Part shown: positions 1-4,465 of the stretch, piece by piece
Numbering within the stretch: position 1 is the first letter of the stretch
How the letters are laid out: each line of letters opens with the position of its first letter
Assembly (NCBI GenBank): GCA_013290035.1
Contig: JABCYT010000288.1
Span: 1 to 5,481 of the forward strand
DNA: 5,481 bases
Direction: 5' to 3'
From: Alphaproteobacteria bacterium
GTDB taxonomy: Bacteria; Pseudomonadota; Alphaproteobacteria; Reyranellales; Reyranellaceae
Translations under genes and position numbers: made by a program
The notes under the pieces: generated by a model
What the model was told of the DNA's origin: nothing
Databases searched by the model: none
What the model saw: only the letters and a program-made list of their open reading frames with translations

Positions 1-51
1 TGCCAAATCGGTGCCAAGATATTCTTAGTTGCGGCTAAGTCTTTGAAAAGA

Positions 52-127
52 TGGTGCCCAGGGGCGGAATCGAACCACCGACACTGCGATTTTCAGTCGC
101 ATGCTCTACCAACTGAGCTACCTGGGC
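52..127 (-). tRNA. tRNA-Phe (anticodon GAA), CCA end encoded
   Basis: The minus strand folds into a complete 76-nt cloverleaf. The 7-bp acceptor stem is GCCCAGG with CCTGGGC, followed by discriminator A and an encoded CCA. The D arm is GCTC-AGTTGGTA-GAGC. The anticodon stem is TGCGA with TCGCA around the 7-nt loop CTGAAAA, which puts anticodon GAA at 94-92. The variable loop is 5 nt (GTGTC), and the T arm is GGTGG-TTCGATT-CCGCC with one T-G pair. GAA reads the phenylalanine codons TTT and TTC. The gene lies 37 nt after yacG in the same direction, so it could be read through from infA-maf-rng-yacG and cut out, but it also has a promoter-like site of its own at 152-180. Confidence 0.97.
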
Positions 128-151
128 GCGCCGTTTCGGTTGGCGGCGGGC

Positions 152-180
152 TGTATAGGACGCGTCAGCTTCGCTGTCCA
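152..180 (-). promoter_or_regulatory. Candidate promoter for tRNA-Phe, overlapping the 3' end of yacG
   Basis: On the minus strand a -35-like TGGACA (180-175, five of six consensus matches) is followed by exactly 17 nt and a -10-like TATACA (157-152, four of six). The sequence just after the -10 box is almost all G and C (GCCCGCCGCC), a discriminator type known from stable-RNA promoters under stringent control. Transcription would start near 145, leaving a leader of about 18 nt before the tRNA. The -35 box and part of the spacer lie inside the yacG coding region. This is a reading of the sequence only; no start site has been mapped. Confidence 0.5.
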
Positions 181-395
181 GTTGGTCCGCCCCCCTCGCC
201 GCCGGACTCGTCCTCGGTCGGGTCCTCGTCGGTCGGCACGCGATAGCCTTCCTTGAGCCAGCGGCCAAGATCGATATCGGCGCAGCGCTTGGAGCAGAAT
301 GGCCGGTAGTTGGCGGCAACCGGTTTGCCGCAGATCGCGCACTTGGCTTCTATTATCCGCACCGCACGCAGCGGCGGGCTGGATCGGTCAGTCAT
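165..395 (-). CDS. yacG: YacG family zinc protein, DNA gyrase inhibitor
   Basis: This 76-residue protein has the full YacG signature. A zinc site is formed by Cys19, Cys22, Cys34 and Cys38 (CAIC, then FCSKRC), followed by ADIDLGRWLKEGYRVP at 39-54 and an acidic, glycine-rich, probably disordered tail. In E. coli YacG binds the GyrB subunit of DNA gyrase and blocks DNA binding and supercoiling; the same role is inferred here. The length is normal for the family. The ATG at 395 overlaps the end of rng by 8 nt (ATGACTGA), so translation is probably coupled, and an AAGG-type ribosome site lies just upstream inside rng. It is the last protein gene of the infA-maf-rng-yacG unit, ahead of tRNA-Phe. 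Confidence 0.9.
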   Translation of the reverse strand: MTDRSSPPLRAVRIIEAKCAICGKPVAANYRPFCSKRCADIDLGRWLKEGYRVPTDEDPTEDESGGEGGGPTGQRS

Positions 396-1572
396 CGCCT
401 TTTTCCAACGCCTCGAGCTGGGCCGCCAAGGTCGCGCCGCGCCGCGCGCGCGTCAACTCGAAGTGGCCGAGCCGCGTGAAGCCATAGAGCTGCGTCGGCA
501 CCGGGTCGTCGGCCATCGCCTCGGCCAGCGCCGCCTGGACCTTGTCGCGGTCGTAGGTGCTGCGCATGTTGACGAAGTCGATCACCACCGCGCCCGCGAT
601 GTTGCGCAGCCTGAGCTGCTGGGCGATCGCCGGCGCCGCCTCGAGGTTGACGTCGATCGGCCGGCGCGGCGCGCGGCCCTGGCGGCCGCCGGCGGCGGCG
701 CTGTCGACGTCTATGGCGCACAGCGTCTCGCCCGGCTCGAACAGCACCTCGACGCCGCTTTCCAGCACGATGCGCGGGGCGAGCGCGGTGTCGATCTGGC
801 CCGCGACGTCGTCGATCTCGAAGGCGGGCATCGGCCCGTTGTGCCAGCGCACGCGGATCTTCTCGCCCAGGCGGTCCATCTCGTCCTGCAGCGCGCGCGC
901 CATGGCACGCTCGTCGAGGATGACCTCTTCCAGAGAGGCGCCGTGGTCGCGCAGCAGGCGGGCGATCGGATCGCGCTCGCCGGGGATGCGCGCCGACAGA
1001 TCGGCCGGCGGCTGGACGTCGAAGGCCTGGCGGCGAAGCTGCTCCCAGCGCTCCATGACCTGCTCGGCGTCGGCGCGCAGCACGTCCGGCGCGGCGCCGG
1101 CCGCGGCGGTGCGCAGGACGATGCCGCCCTCCAGCAAACCCTCGACATGGCCGCGCAGCCGGTCGCGCTCGGACTCGCCTTCGATGCGGCGCGAGAAGCT
1201 GACGCCCGCGCCGACCGGATGATAGACGACGTAACGCCCGGTGACCGCGACGTTCATCGAAAGCCGCGGCCCCTTTTCACCGTCGCCGTCGTTTCGCACC
1301 TGGACCATCAGCGGCGCGCCCGCCGGCGGCCAGCCGTCGCAGCCGGCGCGATCCTCGGCGCGCAGGAAGCCCGAGCGACCGATGCCGATATCGACGAACG
1401 CCGCATCGATGTCGGGCATCACCCTTTCGAGCCGGCCGAGGAACACGCTCTCGACCCGCGAGGGCGTATCGCGGCGCACGACCTGCAGCTCGACCAGACG
1501 GCCCTCGGCGACCAGCGCCATCAGGAACGCCTTGGGCAGCACGTGGCAGATCAAGCGGTCGACCTTGCTCAT
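388..1572 (-). CDS. rng: Ribonuclease E/G family endoribonuclease, short form without zinc-link
   Basis: This 394-residue member of the RNase E/G family cuts single-stranded RNA in rRNA, tRNA and mRNA processing. An S1-like RNA-binding region lies at about residues 35-100 (FLGRLERVMPDIDAAFVDIG at 44-63). The catalytic DNase I-like part holds IDVD (287-290), the block NLEAAPAIAQQLRLRN (309-324) and IDF (331-333). Asp288 and Asp332 match the two metal-binding aspartates of E. coli RNase E, Asp303 and Asp346. The position matching Asn305 is Asp290 here. E. coli RNase G has 489 residues; this protein ends about where the CPxC zinc-link would begin, so the link and the small domain are absent. The ATG at 1572 overlaps the maf stop as ATGA and opens with MSKVDRLICH. 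An open frame extends 45 codons upstream, but that stretch lies inside maf and does not look like family sequence. Confidence 0.9.
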   Translation of the reverse strand: MSKVDRLICHVLPKAFLMALVAEGRLVELQVVRRDTPSRVESVFLGRLERVMPDIDAAFVDIGIGRSGFLRAEDRAGCDGWPPAGAPLMVQVRNDGDGEKGPRLSMNVAVTGRYVVYHPVGAGVSFSRRIEGESERDRLRGHVEGLLEGGIVLRTAAAGAAPDVLRADAEQVMERWEQLRRQAFDVQPPADLSARIPGERDPIARLLRDHGASLEEVILDERAMARALQDEMDRLGEKIRVRWHNGPMPAFEIDDVAGQIDTALAPRIVLESGVEVLFEPGETLCAIDVDSAAAGGRQGRAPRRPIDVNLEAAPAIAQQLRLRNIAGAVVIDFVNMRSTYDRDKVQAALAEAMADDPVPTQLYGFTRLGHFELTRARRGATLAAQLEALEKGDD

Positions 1573-2150
1573 CGCCGCGCTGCCCCGAGGAGAGCCATCG
1601 TCTCGAACAGCGGCAGGCCCACGACGTTGCTGTAGGAGCCCGAGACGAAAGCGACGAAGCGCGCGGCGTGGCCCTGGATGGCGTAGCCGCCGGCCTTGCC
1701 GCGCCATTCGCCGCTGCGCAGGTAATCGTCGAGCTCGGCTGCCTCGAGCCGCTTGAAGCGCACGACGGTCTCGACCAGCCGCGTGCGCACCGTTCCATCC
1801 GGCCGGCCGACCGCGATGCCGCCCAGCACACGGTGCCGCCGGCCCGACAGAAGTTTCAGGCAGGCGCGCGCCTCTTGTTCGCTCTCGGCCTTGGGCAGGA
1901 TGCGCCGGCCGCAGACCACGACGCTGTCGGCCGCCAGCACGACGGCGCCGGGATGGCGGCAGGCGACGGCGCTGAGCTTCGCCTTGGCCATGCGCAACGC
2001 ATAGGCGCGCGGCGTCTCGCCGGGTCCGGGCGTTTCGTCGATGTCGGCGGGGTCGATCTCGGCGGGCTCAAGTCCGACCTGCCGCAACAGGTCGAGCCGG
2101 CGCGGCGAAGCGGAGGCCAGGACGAGCGGCGGGATCGACGAGGCGGCCAA
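1569..2150 (-). CDS. maf: Maf family nucleotide pyrophosphatase (dTTP/UTP type)
   Basis: This 193-residue protein has all the Maf motifs: LASASPRR at 11-18, the conserved Asp75 in AADS, LPKAE at 85-89, SGRRHRV at 102-108, GKAGGYAIQG at 151-160 and GSYSNVVGLP at 171-180. Maf proteins hydrolyse non-canonical and some canonical nucleoside triphosphates to monophosphates and act in house-cleaning and division arrest. The GKAGGYAIQG block matches the E. coli YhdE type (dTTP/UTP) rather than the YceF type (7-methyl-GTP). The only reasonable start is TTG at 2150, which gives MAASSIPPLVLASASPRR, the normal family N-terminus. It sits 3 nt after the infA stop with only a weak ribosome site (AGTAGG), so translation probably depends on ribosomes leaving infA. 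Its stop overlaps the rng start by 4 nt. Confidence 0.93.
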   Translation of the reverse strand: MAASSIPPLVLASASPRRLDLLRQVGLEPAEIDPADIDETPGPGETPRAYALRMAKAKLSAVACRHPGAVVLAADSVVVCGRRILPKAESEQEARACLKLLSGRRHRVLGGIAVGRPDGTVRTRLVETVVRFKRLEAAELDDYLRSGEWRGKAGGYAIQGHAARFVAFVSGSYSNVVGLPLFETMALLGAARR

Positions 2151-2153
2151 CGC

Positions 2154-2372
2154 CTACTTGAAGCGGAAGGTGATGCGGCCCTTGGACAGGTCGTAGGGCG
2201 TCATCTCGACGGTGACGCGGTCGCCTGCCAGCACGCGGATGCGGTTCTTGCGCATCTTGCCCGATGTATGGGCGAGGATCGTGTGGTCGTTGTCGAGCTT
2301 CACCCGGAACATGGCATTGGGCAGCAACTCTGCGACCACACCGGTGAATTCAATCAGATCTTCTTTGGCCAT
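2154..2372 (-). CDS. infA: Translation initiation factor IF-1
   Basis: This 72-residue protein is the classic length for IF-1, a single OB-fold that occupies the ribosomal A site of the 30S subunit and helps IF-2 and IF-3 place the initiator tRNA. The family sequence is unmistakable: MAKED at the start, [10 protein letters not shown] at 15-24, [18 protein letters not shown] at 34-51, and [12 protein letters not shown] at the end. The ATG at 2372 has a GGAG element about 6-8 nt upstream. It is the first gene after the divergent intergenic region and probably the head of infA-maf-rng-yacG. In many alphaproteobacteria infA directly follows the phosphatase gene; here three opposite-strand genes separate them, so it needs a promoter of its own (see 2413-2441). 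Confidence 0.97.
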   Translation of the reverse strand: MAKEDLIEFTGVVAELLPNAMFRVKLDNDHTILAHTSGKMRKNRIRVLAGDRVTVEMTPYDLSKGRITFRFK

Positions 2373-2412
2373 CCGGACTCCGGCTTGGGGTGATTATGAA
2401 CGAAGCGGGCGG

Positions 2413-2441
2413 AAAATGGGCTGCGAGAAGGGTTTAGTCAA
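2413..2441 (-). promoter_or_regulatory. Candidate promoter for the infA unit
   Basis: Reading the minus strand, TTGACT (2441-2436, five of six matches to the -35 consensus) is followed by 17 nt and CATTTT (2418-2413, three of six matches to the -10 consensus). In alphaproteobacteria the -35 TTGAC is usually the better kept half, so this pattern is reasonable. Transcription would begin near 2406, giving a leader of about 33 nt before the infA ATG, with the GGAG ribosome site in it. It is the best candidate I could find on this strand between the divergent genes. Confidence 0.45.
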
Positions 2442-2475
2442 CCGCACTGAGGTGGGGGATAAGGCCAACCCGCCC

Positions 2476-2504
2476 TTCTCACCAGCCCGTGCCTCGCTTA
2501 TACA
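2476..2504 (+). promoter_or_regulatory. Candidate promoter for the tandem paralog genes
   Basis: TTCTCA (2476-2481, four of six -35 matches) and TATACA (2499-2504, four of six -10 matches) are separated by exactly 17 nt. A transcript starting near 2511 would have a leader of about 36 nt ending in the strong ribosome site before the ATG at 2547. The two candidate promoters in this 174-bp divergent region do not overlap: the -35 boxes are about 34 bp apart, back to back. The match is modest and GC-rich background makes chance hits possible. Confidence 0.35.
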
Positions 2505-2524
2505 AGGCGCGGCTGCGAACGCCC

Positions 2525-2537
2525 GGGGAAGGAAGGA
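2525..2537 (+). promoter_or_regulatory. Strong purine-rich ribosome binding site before the 258-aa gene
   Basis: The purine run GGGGAAGGAAGGA ends 9 nt before the ATG at 2547. It contains two overlapping AAGGA-type anti-16S matches and fixes this ATG as the start of the first paralog. Confidence 0.7.
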
Positions 2538-2546
2538 CCAGTCGCA

Positions 2547-3323
2547 ATGAACGCACAGCAGAGGTGCAGCTTTCTGGCTGCCCTGATCCTGGCCCCGGCC
2601 CTGACAACGGGCCTCGCCTTCGCGCAAACGCTGACGGCGCCGCCTGCCCCCAACGCCATCACGGCGCCCGCCCAGAAGACGATCGGCGTTCCCGCGGCGC
2701 GGCAGTATTCGCAGGCCTTGATCGTGCTGAACGCCCGCGGCGCCAAGCTCGACGGCCAGAAGCTCGTGCTCGACGGCGTCCTGCCCACCGCCACGCTCTT
2801 CACCAGCCGCCCGGTGCGCAGCGTCGGCCACATGGTCACGCCCGACATGGTCGCGATCTGGCACACCGGCAGCTTCGCCAAGGACCCGCCGAACGCCACG
2901 GTGTCGGTGTTCTCGAAGGACGGCTCCAGCGTCAACGATGCCGTGGTCGAGCTGACCTCGGCCAAGCTCGAGGGCGAGCGGCTTAGCTTCGACGTCAAGG
3001 TTCTGGAAGGCAGCCTCGGCAAGGCCGACGGCCCAGCCTCGGTCTTCATCGACACGCTCTGGTGGGGTCTCGGCTCGAACGGATTCACCTACTACGGCCA
3101 GAGCCAGACGACCGGCGGCATCACGCCAAACATCGGCGATCCGAACGGCACCAGCACCTTCACTGGCTGGTCCAATCCGTCGCCCACCGGGCCGTACGTT
3201 CCGCCGACCATGAACTACGGCCCGAGCTCCGGTGCGCCGCCGCCGCCCGACATCGATCCGCGCTACCAGCAGCGCTTCAACACGCCGACCTGCGGCAAGC
3301 CTCCCCTCCTGCCCTGCTACTGA
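2547..3323 (+). CDS. Exported protein of unknown function, paralog A (with C-terminal extension)
   Basis: This 258-residue protein is not one I can name. Residues 1-26 are a clear Sec signal peptide (hydrophobic 9-23, cleavage after AFA before Gln27), so it is probably periplasmic or secreted. A Pro/Ala-rich linker runs to about residue 55. The core at 57-170 looks rich in beta strands and carries IVLNARGAKLDGQKL (59-73), RPVRS..GH (88-95), SFAKDPPNATVSVF (109-122) and KLEGERLSFDVKVLEG (140-155). The tail (172-258) is low in complexity, rich in Gly, Pro, Ser, Thr, Tyr and Asn, with Cys249 and Cys257 that could pair. The core is about 64% identical by hand count to the next gene, which lacks this tail. 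The two genes are 8 nt apart and surely co-transcribed. There are no transmembrane segments after the signal peptide and no catalytic motif I recognise. Confidence 0.85.
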   Translation: MNAQQRCSFLAALILAPALTTGLAFAQTLTAPPAPNAITAPAQKTIGVPAARQYSQALIVLNARGAKLDGQKLVLDGVLPTATLFTSRPVRSVGHMVTPDMVAIWHTGSFAKDPPNATVSVFSKDGSSVNDAVVELTSAKLEGERLSFDVKVLEGSLGKADGPASVFIDTLWWGLGSNGFTYYGQSQTTGGITPNIGDPNGTSTFTGWSNPSPTGPYVPPTMNYGPSSGAPPPPDIDPRYQQRFNTPTCGKPPLLPCY

Positions 3324-3325
3324 GG
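3322..3325 (+). promoter_or_regulatory. Ribosome binding site overlapping the stop of paralog A
   Basis: GAGG at 3322-3325 begins inside the TGA stop of paralog A and ends 6 nt before the ATG of paralog B at 3332. It sets the start of B and implies that terminating ribosomes can restart on B. Confidence 0.5.
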
Positions 3326-3331
3326 CCCTCC

Positions 3332-3913
3332 ATGAATCCGCTCAACCTCCTGGCCGGGCTGGCGATGGCCGCGGCGCTTCTCGGTCTGTCGGTGCCGGCC
3401 GGCGCGCAAACCCCGGCCGCGCCGGCGACCGATGCGACCCAGTCCCCGCCTCAGGTCGCCAAGACCATCGGCAGACCGCAGCCGCCGCAGATCGTGCCCT
3501 CGATGATCGTGCTCAACGCGCGCGGCGCCAAGCTCGAGGGACAGAAACTCACGCTGGATGGCATCTCGCCCAATGCCATCATCTTCGCCGACCGGCCGGT
3601 CCGCTCGGCCGGGCATGCCTTGACGGCGCATCTGCTCGAGGAGTGGACCAGCAGCGCGCCCGACAGCTTCGCCAAGACGCCGCCCAATGCCACCGTGTCG
3701 GTGTTCAACAAGGCCAAGGCGGGCGTGACCGACGCAGTGGTCGTGCTGAAATCGCCGAAGCTCGAGGGCGAGCGACTGACGTTCGACGTCGACGTGCTCG
3801 AAGGCGACCTTGCCGGCGCCGACGGCGCCGCCTCGGTCTTCATGGACATCGTCAACCTGCCGATCGCGCGACGGACTTCACATCACGGTGCGTGGTACGC
3901 CGGCAAGCAATAG
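3332..3913 (+). CDS. Exported protein of unknown function, paralog B (short form)
   Basis: This 193-residue protein is the tandem paralog of the upstream gene. Residues 1-25 form a signal peptide with cleavage after AGA before Gln26, so it is expected outside the inner membrane. From KTIG (44-47 in both proteins) to the tryptophan at 105 the two align without gaps; a 4-residue insertion (near residue 108) then precedes SFAKTPPNATVSVF (112-125), KLEGERLTFDVDVLEG (143-158) and ASVFMDI (167-173). It ends about 20 residues later in a basic, aromatic stretch (ARRTSHHGAWYAGKQ) that has no likeness to the long tail of paralog A. The ATG at 3332 is chosen because it begins the signal peptide; an open frame extends further upstream inside paralog A. 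No active-site pattern is visible. The function is unknown; binding or structural roles are more in keeping with the sequence than catalysis, but that is a guess. Confidence 0.85.
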   Translation: MNPLNLLAGLAMAAALLGLSVPAGAQTPAAPATDATQSPPQVAKTIGRPQPPQIVPSMIVLNARGAKLEGQKLTLDGISPNAIIFADRPVRSAGHALTAHLLEEWTSSAPDSFAKTPPNATVSVFNKAKAGVTDAVVVLKSPKLEGERLTFDVDVLEGDLAGADGAASVFMDIVNLPIARRTSHHGAWYAGKQ

Positions 3914-3925
3914 CCTCAGTCGCAG

Positions 3926-3947
3926 TGCTGCGTGCCAACACGCAGCA
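3926..3947 (+). terminator. Stem-loop after paralog B, possible terminator without T-run
   Basis: TGCTGCGTG and CACGCAGCA form a perfect 9-bp stem around the 4-nt loop CCAA. It begins 12 nt after the stop of paralog B. No run of T follows, so this is not a canonical intrinsic terminator; it could pause polymerase, protect the 3' end of the mRNA, or simply mark the boundary of the A-B transcript. Confidence 0.4.
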
Positions 3948-4026
3948 AGATCGGCAAGCGGCGACGAAGCGATTCACGAAACGCAGATTCAGTGAAGCGC
4001 GGCGCGCGATCTGGCATGCGCCGCCA

Positions 4027-4043
4027 TGCGCCGAGCCGGCGCA
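4027..4043 (+). other. Small stem-loop in the leader of the PepSY-like gene
   Basis: TGCGCCG and CGGCGCA pair perfectly over 7 bp around the loop AGC, 43 nt before the ribosome site of the gene at 4100. Upstream of it the left arm is partly repeated (CATGCGCCG occurs at 4014-4022 and 4026-4034). In the rest of the 186-bp gap 3914-4099 I see only the stem at 3926-3947 and a weaker imperfect inverted repeat at 3969-4000; I found no convincing promoter. Confidence 0.3.
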
Positions 4044-4086
4044 ATTCAATCACAATCGGGGCAACTATTGGGCGTGCATCATTTGT

Positions 4087-4092
4087 AAGGAG
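4087..4092 (+). promoter_or_regulatory. Consensus ribosome binding site AAGGAG
   Basis: AAGGAG lies 7 nt before the ATG at 4100, an ideal anti-16S match and spacing. It decides the start: the reading frame is open for another 56 codons upstream, but only the ATG at 4100 has this site and begins a signal peptide. Confidence 0.8.
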
Positions 4093-4099
4093 TAACCAG

Positions 4100-4465
4100 A
4101 TGCATCGCACTCTTATCGCTCTCGCTCTGCTCGGCGTCTCGACAGTCGCCGCGTCATCCGTGCAGGCACAATCTGTTCCCTTGGCGGGGAACGGCGTTTC
4201 GACCGGCACCATGAACTACTCGGCCGTGCCGCAGGTTGCGCACGATCCCAAGGGAACCGTTTCGACGTGGACCCCCTCGGCCGAGGAAGCCTTCGTCAAG
4301 GAGCAGATCCGCGGCGCCGGCTACTCGGGCGTCAACAGCCTGGAGCGCGACAGCGACGGAACCTGGCACGGCCGCGCCTACAAGGGCCCGGCCGACGTGC
4401 TGGTGGCGGTTGACCGCTCCGGCCACATCAGCGAGATGCGCCAGAACGGACAAAGCTTAAACTGA
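4100..4465 (+). CDS. Small exported protein with a PepSY-like fold
   Basis: This 121-residue protein opens with a signal peptide, residues 1-23, cleaved after VQA before Gln24. A short linker (24-58) leads to one compact domain at about 60-115: a helix starting AEEAFVKEQIRGAGYSGV, then SLERDSDGTWHGRAYKG, then DVLVAVDRSGHI. The helix, an 'aGY..v..le.d.dG.W...A.k' strand pair and a final 'v.vD..G.i' strand resemble small periplasmic PepSY-type proteins. That resemblance is by pattern only. PepSY domains are thought to inhibit or bind partners in the cell envelope; no partner is evident here. It is the third exported-protein gene in a row on this strand, but a 186-bp gap with a stem-loop separates it from the paralogs, so it is probably its own transcript. 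Its end overlaps the phosphatase gene tail to tail by 9 bp. Confidence 0.8.
   Translation: MHRTLIALALLGVSTVAASSVQAQSVPLAGNGVSTGTMNYSAVPQVAHDPKGTVSTWTPSAEEAFVKEQIRGAGYSGVNSLERDSDGTWHGRAYKGPADVLVAVDRSGHISEMRQNGQSLN

Noticed and set aside
24..39. Stem CTTAG/CTAAG downstream of tRNA-Phe as a terminator
   Set aside because: The stem is only 5 bp with no T-run after it on the minus strand, too weak to call.
310..1635. 441-codon open frame on the plus strand opposite rng
   Set aside because: It is antisense to a clear RNase E/G gene, is rich in Arg, Ala, Asp and His as expected of a GC-rich shadow frame, and shows no domain.
1573..1707. 45-codon upstream extension of rng
   Set aside because: It lies inside maf, is Arg-rich and unlike the family N-terminus; the ATGA overlap at 1569-1572 gives a natural start.
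1668..2393. 241-codon open frame on the plus strand opposite maf and infA
   Set aside because: Both genes beneath it are certain by motif; this frame is a GC-driven shadow with no recognisable protein features.
2499..2507. TATAAG on the minus strand as a second infA -10 box
   Set aside because: The sequence 17 nt upstream (CGGGCG) has no likeness to a -35 box, and the site lies far from infA.
3232..4095. 287-codon plus-strand frame across paralogs A and B
   Set aside because: It runs out of frame with two genes supported by paralogy and signal peptides, and its product is an Arg/Ala-rich shadow.
3932..4099. 56-codon upstream extension of the PepSY-like gene
   Set aside because: It is basic and unstructured, would bury the signal peptide, and lacks a ribosome site, whereas ATG 4100 has AAGGAG at ideal spacing.
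2547..4465. Island as a toxin-antitoxin, phage-defence or mobile element
   Set aside because: All three products carry Sec signal peptides, and there is no nuclease, integrase, transposase, terminal inverted repeat or flanking duplication that I can see.
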